Source: Bacteroidaceae bacterium
GTDB taxonomy: Bacteria > Bacteroidota > Bacteroidia > Bacteroidales > Bacteroidaceae
Direction: 5' to 3'
Assembly (NCBI GenBank): GCA_902362595.1
Contig: CABIXF010000058.1
Span: 1 to 19,890, forward strand
DNA: 19,890 bases
A program made the translations under genes and the position numbers. This document shows positions 1 to 6,330 of this stretch, in pieces. The notes under the pieces are model-generated. The model was not told the DNA's origin. It was given only the letters and a program-made list of their open reading frames with translations, and made no database searches. Within the stretch, counting starts at the first letter, position 1, and every line of letters starts with the position of its first letter.

Positions 1-64
1 CCAAAAGGCATGGACATAGGAAAAACATAAATCATACTCTATGAAAAATGGCAAAACGATGATT

Positions 65-110
65 ATATAACGAAAAAGAGGATGCATCATTTTGACACAT
101 CCTCTTTTTT
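65..110. repeat. 46-bp hairpin repeat, left arm (terminator-like)
   Basis: This is an exact reverse complement of 457-502, so the two copies bracket the ABM gene as inverted repeats. Each copy is itself a hairpin: here a 12-bp stem (AAAAAGAGGATG with CATCCTCTTTTT) encloses a 13-nt loop, CATCATTTTGACA. A-runs on one side and T-runs on the other let it act as an intrinsic terminator in either direction, and it sits 25 bp after the stop of the leftward ABM gene. The loop is shared with 457-502 and in part with 19792-19827, which a plain terminator would not require. Confidence 0.85.
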
Positions 111-135
111 TGTATGAGGTTCTGTAGAACAGTGC

Positions 136-411
136 TTAGAACTCAAACTTTTCCAGTTTCATGGCAGCCAGTCCTTGGATTTTAGGAACCAGGGTAGTGA
201 AGTGAGCACTCTGTTCGTGGGCAGTCAGTGAGGCTGCATCCTTCCATGTTTCGCAAATCATCAGGACATCCTTGCGGGTGCTGCTCTGAAACAAATCGTA
301 TGCCACACAGCCGTTGTCTTTCAGGGATGCGGCTACCAGTTCTTTTGCTGCAGTGACTACTTGGTCGTAGTTCTTTTCTTCTGCTTGGATAAATACGTTT
401 AGTCTGATCAT
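136..411 (-). CDS. Antibiotic biosynthesis monooxygenase (ABM) domain protein, YgiN-like
   Basis: A 91-residue protein matching the length and pattern of single-domain ABM proteins, which form dimeric ferredoxin-like barrels. Family members include cofactor-independent quinol monooxygenases and haem-degrading enzymes. The N-terminal strand (RLNVFIQA), the long helix with VVTAAKELVAASL, the central YDLFQSS strand, the MICETWKD strand (the W in this position is typical) and the C-terminal HEQSAHF...LVPKIQGL helix are all in order. There is no signal peptide, so it should be cytoplasmic. The start at 411 fits a promoter-like site at 445-476. It stands alone between inverted hairpin repeats and is probably monocistronic. 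The ABM fold assignment is strong, but the substrate is unknown; quinone or small-aldehyde detoxification is only an inference from relatives. Confidence 0.85.
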   Translation of the reverse strand: MIRLNVFIQAEEKNYDQVVTAAKELVAASLKDNGCVAYDLFQSSTRKDVLMICETWKDAASLTAHEQSAHFTTLVPKIQGLAAMKLEKFEF

Positions 412-444
412 TGTCTCTTGTTTTTAAGTTTAAAAATTACGGCG

Positions 445-476
445 TAAAGATACCATAAAAAAGAGGATGTGTCAAA
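445..476 (-). promoter_or_regulatory. Bacteroidetes-type promoter of the ABM gene
   Basis: On the minus strand TTTG (476-473) is followed by a 20-nt spacer and TATCTTTA (452-445), close to the Bacteroides consensus TTTG-N19/20-TAnnTTTG. Transcription would begin about 25-30 nt before the ATG at 411. The TTTG falls in the conserved loop of the hairpin repeat at 457-502. Confidence 0.55.
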
Positions 477-502
477 ATGATGCATCCTCTTTTTCGTTAT
501 AT
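457..502. repeat. 46-bp hairpin repeat, right arm
   Basis: Exact inverted copy of 65-110. Read on the plus strand it contains AAGAGGATGTGTCAAAATG, which matches the copy at 19794-19811 in 18 of 19 positions. It ends exactly where the IS66 terminal repeat begins (503). It may terminate transcription entering from the IS and also seems to supply the -33 box of the ABM promoter. Confidence 0.85.
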
Positions 503-524
503 GTAAGTTTCCAATTTTAGGGTA
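503..524 (+). repeat. IS66 left terminal inverted repeat
   Basis: Pairs with the reverse complement of 3273-3294 at 17 of 22 positions. It lies downstream of tnpC and directly abuts the hairpin repeat ending at 502. Confidence 0.75.
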
Positions 525-530
525 GCCCCT

Positions 531-562
531 TTTAGACGGGTGCCAGCAGGCACCCGTCTAAA
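531..562. other. Perfect 14-bp stem hairpin inside the IS left end
   Basis: Positions 531-544 (TTTAGACGGGTGCC) pair perfectly with 549-562 around the 4-nt loop AGCA. It lies between the IS left end and the tnpC stop. There is no clear U-run after it in either direction, so it may be a weak terminator or a block to read-through or end-to-end transcription rather than a standard intrinsic terminator. Confidence 0.7.
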
Positions 563-587
563 AAAGAGTTCACAAATTTAACGATTA

Positions 588-2435
588 TTATTTGCATATT
601 GTCATGGGAAGCAGGTTTTCGTAATCCGTTCTTCCCTTTTTTAATTCTCTGAGCAGCCTGCAGAAGTAATCCCTGAAGGAGACTCCTGCCTGTTTGCAGG
701 TTTCTATAAAGGTATTATAGATTGCGGAGTTCTGTATTCCTTTCACGCTTCCGAAGAACAGACTGTTCTTTCGTTGGACAGTGATTGGTCTTATCGCTCT
801 TTCCGCCGCCATATTGTCTATTGAGTATTCTCCGTCATTTCTGTAGGCGAAGATCTGATTCCAGAAGTTCTTCAGATAGTTAAGGGCCTTGCCCATAAGT
901 TCACTTCGGCTCTCATCCGGATTTGCAAGCAGATCATAAAGCTCTGTCCTTATCTTATCAATGATTTCCGTCGTTTCCTTACTGTTTCTTCTGTGGTAAA
1001 TCTCGTCTGAAGTGAGTTTTTCCCGGCGGTAAGTCTCTTCCATGCCGTATAACTTTGCTATCAGCTCAAGGAAGATTCTTGCCTGCAGACTTCCCTGGTC
1101 GTAGGCATACTTGAACTTAGCTCTTGCATGAGCCAGACAACACAAATGCTCAACATCGATAAGTTCATTGTCAAGATACATATATACGTTGTAACCGTCG
1201 CTCTGAAGTGATTTGATTTTTGCATCACCAAGAAACTCCTTCAACACGTTTCTGCTCCTGCCTCCATGTTTCTGTACACCTTCATCATCCGTTGTATCCT
1301 CATAAAAGAAGATGACTATACGGGCTTTTCTGTTTACCAGACACCACATATAGGTCTTGCGTTTCTTATTGTAAGCGTGGTAACGAAGCCATGTCTCGTC
1401 CACATTCACGTTGGCACCGTCCTGAAGGGCAATCTTCTTGAGAGCAGGTATCAGCTTGTTCAGCTGCATGGCACCTTTGTCGGCCCAGTTCAGAAGGTTC
1501 TGCACAGAAGTGTTCCAGTCCATATCCGACAGACGGTTCTTTGCCTCCCTGTATGCTGGTCTTGACATCTGGAAGCGGTTGAACATAAGATACGAGAGCA
1601 TGTTTGCCGTAATGCTTGTACCCGGTACTATCTCGTCATAAAGGCTTGCCCGGACGTCATCCTTCATAGGAAGGAACATGCTTTCAATCCTGCCGTCGGC
1701 ATGCTTCACCTTGAGCACCTCAAAATGATGTTCCTCAATATAGCTGACGATGTTTCTAATCTTGCGGTAGCTTGATGATATCACTACAGAACCCTCAGGA
1801 AGCATTGTATAATCGGACTTGTGTATTATCGGAGTGCCTACACAATCCTTGTTGTATCTCATTCCTTTTCTATACGGTCTTTCCTTGGGAAGAGGAGTGG
1901 CCGGAGTATCCTGCGTGTCGCATGATGCGGCAGAGTCTGACTGTGGAACTTCACCAGCCGGAGCAGTGGGAGTTCCGTCAAAGTCATCCTTGTCGTCATG
2001 CTTTCCTTTTACGACCTTTTTGCGGTCAATGCCTTTAAGGCTTTTGGAAGAAGCGTAAGTCTGGTTATTCATAAGTGAAAGACGCTCGACAAGGGCGTTA
2101 TGCTTTTTCTCAAGCTTTTGGTATTCCTTGTCGCGGAGCTTGCATTCAATGGCAGCCTTCTCTGCCTTGCTGTTTGCCTTAAGCAGGGCATCTGTAAGGG
2201 AATCAATCTTACGGTTGGCGTCCTTCAGGTCTTTTCCTATTTCATCAAGTCGTGCTATCATTTCATCAAGCTGCTTGCTCTTGTTCTGATTCTCCTCAAA
2301 CAGGAACAGGGCGAACCTCTTTATCTGCTCATTATCCATACCTTCAAGGGGTGTATGCTCCTTTTCAGGCCTGTTCATCATCTCTTCAAGATGCTTCTGT
2401 CTGAGTATGTGTTCTATAAGTTCCTCTGTTTCCAT
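588..2435 (-). CDS. tnpC: IS66 family transposase TnpC
   Basis: The 615-residue DDE transposase of the element. Residues about 50-130 form a Lys/Glu-rich coiled coil, as in the leucine-zipper N-terminus of IS66 transposases. A low-complexity linker follows (about 150-190), then the region that normally holds a zinc-binding motif, here without the usual cysteines. The DDE core shows D346 in NVDETWLRYH, D413 in LQSDGYNVY and E545 in MAAERAIRP, followed by the family's C-terminal segment FIETCKQAGVSFRDYF. Length and all three acidic residues are consistent with an intact enzyme. It follows tnpB with a 90-nt gap. It catalyses cutting and joining of the element ends, and in characterised IS66 elements TnpA and TnpB are also needed. 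Confidence 0.95.
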   Translation of the reverse strand: METEELIEHILRQKHLEEMMNRPEKEHTPLEGMDNEQIKRFALFLFEENQNKSKQLDEMIARLDEIGKDLKDANRKIDSLTDALLKANSKAEKAAIECKLRDKEYQKLEKKHNALVERLSLMNNQTYASSKSLKGIDRKKVVKGKHDDKDDFDGTPTAPAGEVPQSDSAASCDTQDTPATPLPKERPYRKGMRYNKDCVGTPIIHKSDYTMLPEGSVVISSSYRKIRNIVSYIEEHHFEVLKVKHADGRIESMFLPMKDDVRASLYDEIVPGTSITANMLSYLMFNRFQMSRPAYREAKNRLSDMDWNTSVQNLLNWADKGAMQLNKLIPALKKIALQDGANVNVDETWLRYHAYNKKRKTYMWCLVNRKARIVIFFYEDTTDDEGVQKHGGRSRNVLKEFLGDAKIKSLQSDGYNVYMYLDNELIDVEHLCCLAHARAKFKYAYDQGSLQARIFLELIAKLYGMEETYRREKLTSDEIYHRRNSKETTEIIDKIRTELYDLLANPDESRSELMGKALNYLKNFWNQIFAYRNDGEYSIDNMAAERAIRPITVQRKNSLFFGSVKGIQNSAIYNTFIETCKQAGVSFRDYFCRLLRELKKGRTDYENLLPMTICK

Positions 2436-2525
2436 GTTCTCTAAATTTTATGTAAAGATACTCATTTTCAGTGAGATACGCAAATATTTAGAGAACTTTT
2501 ATTGCTGATATTCAGAGTTATATCA

Positions 2526-2858
2526 TTAAATTCTTATGCTCGTTATTACCGGAGTTTCAAGTATCGTGACCAGGTCTTTCCAGTCTATCTTATACACTGT
2601 CACATCGTCCTTACGCTCTATTTTCATGAACTTATAACCCTTAATGAAGGACTTCTCATGAAGGTAGTAGGCATTCCGCTCATAGTGTATCATACGAACC
2701 TTACGCTGGTCTTTCGACATAAACATGTAAACGTCTCCGTTCAGCGGATCTCGGTGATACCTGCCGCGGATTATCTCGCATATACGCTGAGCCTTGCATC
2801 TCATATCGTGAAGTTCAGGAAGATAATAGAAGTTATGCAGTCCGTTAATACTTAGCAT
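2526..2858 (-). CDS. tnpB: IS66 accessory protein TnpB
   Basis: IS66 TnpB (Orf2) family. The pattern FYYLPELHDMRCKAQRI and the later GDVYMFMSKDQRKVRMIHYE match the family's conserved start and central strand. A longer ORF opens at 2924, but I choose the ATG at 2858 (110 residues) because it is preceded by GGAGGGCTT and because family members begin with a short strand and then the DMR motif. The same ATG overlaps the stop of the out-of-frame TnpA C-terminal segment (ATGCTAA, stop at 2854-2852), the usual translational coupling of tnpA and tnpB. Its molecular role is unknown, though it is required for transposition in studied IS66 elements. Confidence 0.9.
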   Translation of the reverse strand: MLSINGLHNFYYLPELHDMRCKAQRICEIIRGRYHRDPLNGDVYMFMSKDQRKVRMIHYERNAYYLHEKSFIKGYKFMKIERKDDVTVYKIDWKDLVTILETPVITSIRI

Positions 2859-3216
2859 AAGCCCTCCAGTTTCTCCACCAGTGTTTTCAGCCCCTGATAG
2901 TCTAAGCCTTTCTTCTGTATGCACAAACCCTCACGGGTTCTAATCGTTACCATGATGCTCCCTTTATGGGGAGATGTACGTTTAGGCTTGCCTTTAGAGT
3001 AACATCCTGTTCTTCATTGCCTGCCTGGATCAACTCTTCAGGAATACCTTCCACTTCTACAGGTACAACTTTCTTCTGTGTCTTCTTGAACCAGTCATAG
3101 AATGCCGTGTAAGGAATGTTGTTGCTAATACAGAATGAGTTGATGGAAACTCCTTTGGGTTCGCCCTCGGTCTTGTAGAGGAACCACAGTCTTTCAAAAT
3201 CTTTTTCGCTAAACAT
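2852..3216 (-). CDS. tnpA: IS66 accessory protein TnpA, split by a frameshift
   Basis: The N-terminal part (3216-2947, 89 residues) begins MFSEKDFERLWFLYKTEG and carries the helix-turn-helix-like segment SINSFCISNNIPYTAFYDWF expected of IS66 TnpA (Orf1), which probably binds DNA. It stops early with GASW. The family's C-terminal module is present downstream in the -1 frame: MVTIRTREGLCI, then LDYQGLKTLVEKLEGLC, ending in TAA at 2854-2852 and overlapping the tnpB start. Joined, the two parts give about 121 residues, the usual size. The crossover must lie after the TGA that closes the -1 frame just before QD, so between roughly 3015 and 2950. It is either a frameshift mutation or programmed frameshifting. 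I see no perfect X XXY YYZ slippery heptamer, so mutation is slightly favoured. Confidence 0.75.
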
Positions 3217-3241
3217 AATCTTTCGAGTTTTAAGTTTAGCA

Positions 3242-3273
3242 CGAAGGTAAAGGAAAGGGACATACTAGTCAAT
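3242..3273 (-). promoter_or_regulatory. Promoter-like site for the IS66 operon
   Basis: On the minus strand TTG (3272-3270), a 20-nt spacer, then TACCTTCG (3249-3242), one base off TAnnTTTG. It lies just inside the right terminal repeat, about 25-30 nt before the tnpA ATG. Confidence 0.45.
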
Positions 3274-3294
3274 ACGCCAATTTTGGAAGCTTAC
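3273..3294 (-). repeat. IS66 right terminal inverted repeat
   Basis: Reads GTAAGCTTCCAA inward on the minus strand and matches the left end at 17 of 22 positions. It lies upstream of tnpA. Confidence 0.75.
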
Positions 3295-3771
3295 CTATAA
3301 ATGGACTTATATTGGTAATCTGACTCTAACAGATGTAGTTATGGATTGTCAAGTAGCTAATTCAAATAAAAATAAATTGAGTTAAAAGGTGGATTCCTGA
3401 GACAACAAAAGAAAAAATAATAATCATTTACAAAAACTTTACAGAATTGAATGTGCTACCGATTTAGCACTAGCTTCAAAATAACTTGTGATAGTGGAAA
3501 CTACAAAAACTTTGCCCAAGATAAGAATCAAAACTTTGCATCGCTAATGTGCTTGAACTTATTGCGGACCTTGAACCTTGTCATCAAACATCTGTTCCCT
3601 TATTGTATCACAAAGCACTATAAATCTCCACGACTTTCAATAAAGAACATGGTGATAACCGTATAAATATTACAGCCTAATAATTTAAACTTTTATCACT
3701 ATGTTCTTATTTTCTTTAATATCACTAGTAATTCTTACTTTTATACATTTTCTATCTTAATATTTTTTTAA
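3295..3771. other. AT-rich intergenic stretch, no gene recognised
   Basis: About 480 bp beside the IS. A 71-codon plus-strand ORF (3451-3666) is present but its residues are unlike a structured protein and I recognise no family; the minus strand is broken by stops. The only clear structure is the inverted repeat 3643-3708. It could be debris of an older mobile element, but nothing proves that. Confidence 0.5.
3643..3708. repeat. 16-bp inverted repeat
   Basis: Positions 3643-3658 (AAGAACATGGTGATAA) pair with 3693-3708 with a single mismatch, across a 34-nt AT-rich spacer. It is 64 bp downstream of the stop of the minus-strand beta protein gene and could help end its transcript, or could be the trace of a small mobile element. 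Confidence 0.55.
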
Positions 3772-4437
3772 TTATAAATGAACTGAAATTCCAATCTGAG
3801 GTATAACCATTAGCATATTAAGCTTAGAACGTTTATCAAATGTTTCAACACTATATTCATTATCTTTATGAATATCTTTAAAATGATAATATTCACCCGA
3901 GATTGAGATCTTAACTCCCCAATTAACATTAAACTTATATTCAAGACCTAAATTTAGATTAATGCCAAGTCCTGAGCATGGCGCAGAATAGTTTTGAGAC
4001 GCATTAATAATACCATCACTAAGATAATGAGCATATCCTATTCCTAAGTCAATATTACTTACCATCCCTTTAAATAGAAAGTCTTCATCTATATTTGAAA
4101 ATTGAGGAGCTACATATAATATTCGAGTTTTTTCATCTATAGATAACCCTTGGTTTTCTATATAAGGTAGATTATGCATATAATGTTTAAAAGTAAAACC
4201 ATAACCTATACATTTGTTATAATGTATCAAGTCAACTCCATATTGAAAACCACAACTACTTTCGTCAAGATTACTATACCAAGAAGACTCGCCAGTACCT
4301 ACTCTATTAGGAAAAGCAGAACCAGCATTAACCCTAATTACCCAATCATTTTGAGGGATAATTTCTTCTTCAAAATCATTTGCATAAATCGGGATGAAGC
4401 ATAGTAAAAATAATATGTAAATAAAACACCTTTTCAT
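3772..4437 (-). CDS. Putative outer membrane beta-barrel protein
   Basis: A 221-residue protein with a clear Sec signal peptide (MKRCFIYILFLLCFIPIYA, cleavage about residue 19). The mature part is rich in alternating polar and hydrophobic/aromatic residues and glycines, for example GFQYGVDLIHYNK, YGFTFKHYMH, NIDLGIGYAHYLSDG, LGINLNLGLEYKFN and VKISISGEYYHF. These are typical of small outer membrane beta-barrels, and it ends in a strand, VIPQIGISVHL. It resembles the generic outer-membrane beta-barrel families of Bacteroidetes, but no specific family can be named. It lies 76 nt downstream of the lipoprotein gene with a 13-bp hairpin between, so partial cotranscription is possible. Base composition is markedly AT-rich compared with the core genes after 6700, which suggests acquired DNA. 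No function can be assigned. Confidence 0.75.
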   Translation of the reverse strand: MKRCFIYILFLLCFIPIYANDFEEEIIPQNDWVIRVNAGSAFPNRVGTGESSWYSNLDESSCGFQYGVDLIHYNKCIGYGFTFKHYMHNLPYIENQGLSIDEKTRILYVAPQFSNIDEDFLFKGMVSNIDLGIGYAHYLSDGIINASQNYSAPCSGLGINLNLGLEYKFNVNWGVKISISGEYYHFKDIHKDNEYSVETFDKRSKLNMLMVIPQIGISVHL

Positions 4438-4460
4438 AATAGTAAATATTTAAATTATTT

Positions 4461-4498
4461 ATACAGTGTAAGTAAAAATGAAAGAACTTACACTGTAT
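4461..4498. terminator. 13-bp perfect hairpin between lipoprotein and beta-barrel genes
   Basis: Positions 4461-4473 (ATACAGTGTAAGT) pair perfectly with 4486-4498 around a 12-nt loop, 16 nt after the stop of the minus-strand lipoprotein gene. On the minus strand it is followed by AT-rich sequence but no true U-run, so it may only attenuate read-through into the downstream gene or stabilise the transcript. Confidence 0.5.
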
Positions 4499-4513
4499 GT
4501 TAAATAGGAAATA

Positions 4514-5377
4514 TTATCTTTCTTTCCAAAGTAATCTGCTATTTCCACAGATTGAAATAGCTGCTTTTAATTCCTTGGCATTTGAAAAACCCATTCCATC
4601 TATTTGTGATAATATTATATTTGTATATGAAACAATCTGAGAATTATCTGATAAATTTACTATATTTTCTGCATAAGAATCCAAAACATTAACTATAGAA
4701 TAATAGGATGTATTAATTAGCGAGTTCTTTACAAATGATTCAAAAGATAAATAAGACTGATTTATAGAATTAATTAAAACATTAAATTCCAATGTTGATA
4801 TAGAAGATGAATACCCCATTCCCTTCAAAGATGAAATAGAACTGGTAACAATTGTAGAATTAGACTTTGAAAAAAGTTGGGGGTCACTCCTATACATATT
4901 ATAAATCCCCAGATTATGATCTGAACCAATCTTATAAAAGTCTTGACTGGTAGGGAAAACGGCCCATTGACTATTCAATATCCAATCATTTGTGGTTAAA
5001 CCATTATCATTAGAAAATTGAACAGCGGCAATAATAGAGCATGCTACAGCAGGAACTAAACTACCCTTAAATCCACCACCACGCGTAATTCCCCATAAAT
5101 ATCCATAAGCATCACACTTGATAACATCACGTAACCATCTAAAAAAGCCTCTCAAACTTCGTGTTTCAGCCACTTGGGAATAAGATGGAAATTGCATCAC
5201 AGACTCATTCATAAACAAGATTAATTCAGAAACTTTCTCATCATTCCCTAAATCAATAACAGCTTCATTTTTAACACTCTGTTCTTCTAATAAACTATCA
5301 GAAGAACAAGAAACTAAAGTAAAACCAATAAAACCTGCAAATACTGCAACTTTTAAAAATAGCATAATTTTTTTCAT
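4514..5377 (-). CDS. Lipoprotein of unknown function
   Basis: The ORF opens at 5404, but the ATG at 5377 gives a standard lipoprotein signal: MKKIMLFLK, a hydrophobic stretch, then the lipobox LVSC with C24. A TATATTTA box at 5411-5404 would place transcription start downstream of the first ATG, which also favours 5377. The mature protein is about 264 residues. Residues about 70-115 hold an unusual patch: a basic aromatic segment (RGFFRWLRDVIKC), then aromatic/glycine-rich DAYGYLWGITRGGG, then hydrophobic SLVPAVACSIIAAV. This recalls, without matching, the glycine-rich bacteriocin-like segments in some Bacteroidetes lipoproteins. The C-terminal half is Ser/Asn/Ile-rich with predicted helices. 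I recognise no family. AT-rich composition and the IS neighbour suggest horizontal acquisition. Confidence 0.75.
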   Translation of the reverse strand: MKKIMLFLKVAVFAGFIGFTLVSCSSDSLLEEQSVKNEAVIDLGNDEKVSELILFMNESVMQFPSYSQVAETRSLRGFFRWLRDVIKCDAYGYLWGITRGGGFKGSLVPAVACSIIAAVQFSNDNGLTTNDWILNSQWAVFPTSQDFYKIGSDHNLGIYNMYRSDPQLFSKSNSTIVTSSISSLKGMGYSSSISTLEFNVLINSINQSYLSFESFVKNSLINTSYYSIVNVLDSYAENIVNLSDNSQIVSYTNIILSQIDGMGFSNAKELKAAISICGNSRLLWKER

Positions 5378-5403
5378 AAGAAAATATTTCTTAGCTAACA
5401 CCA

Positions 5404-5411
5404 TAAATATA
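5404..5411 (-). promoter_or_regulatory. Possible -7 box of the lipoprotein gene
   Basis: TATATTTA on the minus strand resembles TAnnTTTG, but no good TTTG box is seen at the right distance in this AT-rich DNA. It is useful mainly as an argument for the 5377 start. Confidence 0.25.
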
Positions 5412-5522
5412 CATAATAAATTATAATAAGAAGAAATAAATCTGAATAATTAATCTACTTTAATATGCTGGCTTATAAAATAATTATATTTAATATGAAT
5501 AAGGACAAATAATATGTTAAAA

Positions 5523-6010
5523 TCACATATCTGGAACATTATCAAGTTTTCATTCCACTTGTTCGAGTCCTTTCACTATATTTTTACAAGCATCTAATGA
5601 CAGTTTTCATCCTTTACAGCAAAGCCATTTATAGTTTTTATCTTCCACCCCTTCAAAGAGATTTTCACCTCCCATCATTATTTGTGGTAATAATATAGTC
5701 AAAACTTCACACATAATGTAATCGCAAATTTTCCGTACATCAGATGACGATACACACCTTATGTAAAACTTATCTTTGTAAAACTTCCTTCATTCTTCTA
5801 CAATTATCTTTTTTATGTGCAACTATAATTTTTTCTTCCTGTTTATATTCAATCCCCCCTTTTCTACAACATGTGTATCTACCCAATTCTATTTCAGCTT
5901 TCTTTTTGTCTGATACGAAGGAGTTGTTCATTTTTTACTGCAAAGTTTGATTGTCTTAGCTCTACATAATCAAGGAACATTTCATTTGCTGTGTAAAATC
6001 TTCCTCTATG
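5523..6010 (-). pseudogene. Probable decayed protein-coding gene, family unknown
   Basis: No long ORF is open here, yet protein-like segments follow one another on the minus strand in shifting frames. From about 6010 down to 5894 there is RFYTANEMFLDYVELRQS continuing into NEQLLRIRQKES. From 5931 to 5770 there is a 53-residue ORF beginning MNNSFVSDKKKAEIELGRY. From about 5765 to 5523 there is SSDVRKICDYIMCEVLTILL, then GGENLFEGVEDKNYKWLC and LDACKNIVKGLEQVE, broken by two TGA codons that could each be a mutated TGG. Together this suggests at least two frameshifts and two nonsense changes. I do not recognise the ancestor. The call rests on the non-random look of the translation, and it could still be non-coding AT-rich DNA. 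Confidence 0.35.
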
Positions 6011-6067
6011 GCTCTAGAGAGTATTTGATTTTATTATCCAGAAAAAGGCTTTCTGCAAGAGAATATG

Positions 6068-6253
6068 CTAAAAACACAAGGCCTCCTTCTCTGAAACACT
6101 TGTCCCCTTTTTAGGTTTTCCTTCCCCGAAACATAAGTTTCCCTTATCGGAAACATACGTTTCCCAACTGCAAGACGTACGTTTTCCCAAACGAAACCCT
6201 AAAAATTTCACGGATGCAACAAAAAGATTGTCCAAGCGGTTTGTTTTCTTCAT
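6068..6253 (-). CDS. Small ORF built over palindromic repeats (doubtful)
   Basis: A 61-codon ORF whose ATG at 6253 is preceded by a strong ribosome site, GGAGGTGA, 7 nt upstream, which is rare among genes in this window. The first 30 residues (starting MKKTNRLDNLFVAS) look ordinary and basic. The rest is encoded by degenerate 22-nt palindromic repeats, giving low-complexity text such as SDKGNLCFGEGK and SEKEALCF. The unit length is not a multiple of three, so the protein sequence is not itself periodic. It may be a real small protein truncated or extended by repeat invasion, or a chance ORF. It is divergent from the HicB-like gene. Confidence 0.3.
   Translation of the reverse strand: MKKTNRLDNLFVASVKFLGFRLGKRTSCSWETYVSDKGNLCFGEGKPKKGTSVSEKEALCF
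6087..6188. repeat. Degenerate 22-nt palindromic repeat array
   Basis: On the plus strand the units are 6087-6107, 6122-6143, 6144-6165 and 6166-6188, with a 14-nt partial between the first two. Consensus is roughly TTnnCnGAAACATAnGTTTCCC. Each unit contains the near-palindrome GAAAC-N4-GTTTC, so every unit could form a small hairpin. No spacers of CRISPR type are present because the units abut. Confidence 0.65.
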
Positions 6254-6320
6254 GCAAACGTCACCTCCTGGCAATCATTCTGTAACATAGAAAACCGACC
6301 TTTGGGCAGACTTTTAAAAA

Positions 6321-6325
6321 GGAGG
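6321..6325 (+). promoter_or_regulatory. Strong Shine-Dalgarno of the HicB-like gene
   Basis: AAAAAGGAGGTTAAA immediately precedes the ATG at 6331. A full GGAGG at near-ideal spacing is unusual among genes in this window, most of which lack a recognisable site, and it fixes the start. Confidence 0.7.
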
Positions 6326-6330
6326 TTAAA

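Larger units (their letters stand above)
503..3294 (-). mobile_element. IS66-family insertion sequence
   Basis: A 2792-bp element bounded by imperfect terminal inverted repeats of 22 bp (17 of 22 matching), starting GTAAGTTTCCAA at the left and GTAAGCTTCCAA when the right end is read inward. It holds the three canonical IS66 genes in order, tnpA, tnpB and tnpC, all on the minus strand. IS66 elements usually make an 8-bp target duplication. The flanks here are CGTTATAT on the left and CTATAAAT on the right, which do not match, so the element may have lost a flank or recombined. The transposase has a complete DDE triad but TnpA looks frameshifted, so activity is uncertain. Confidence 0.9.

Noticed and set aside
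1..30. A possible C-terminal tail of a plus-strand gene (PKGMDIGKT then TAA).
   Set aside because: Nine codons at the window edge are too few to support a gene, though the hairpin at 65-110 would suit as its terminator.
2858..2924. The longer start of tnpB at 2924.
   Set aside because: The extra 22 residues overlap the out-of-frame TnpA end and do not resemble the family; the ATG at 2858 has a ribosome site.
3451..3666. A 71-codon plus-strand ORF between the IS and the beta-barrel gene.
   Set aside because: No family, no ribosome site or promoter, and no sign of protein-like composition.
5744..5950. A 68-codon plus-strand ORF rich in Phe, Leu and Ser.
   Set aside because: It is antisense to the more protein-like minus-strand segments and its hydrophobic look follows from AT-rich sequence.
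6087..6188. Short regularly spaced repeats considered as a CRISPR array.
   Set aside because: The units abut without unique spacers, are degenerate and number only about four; there are no cas genes.
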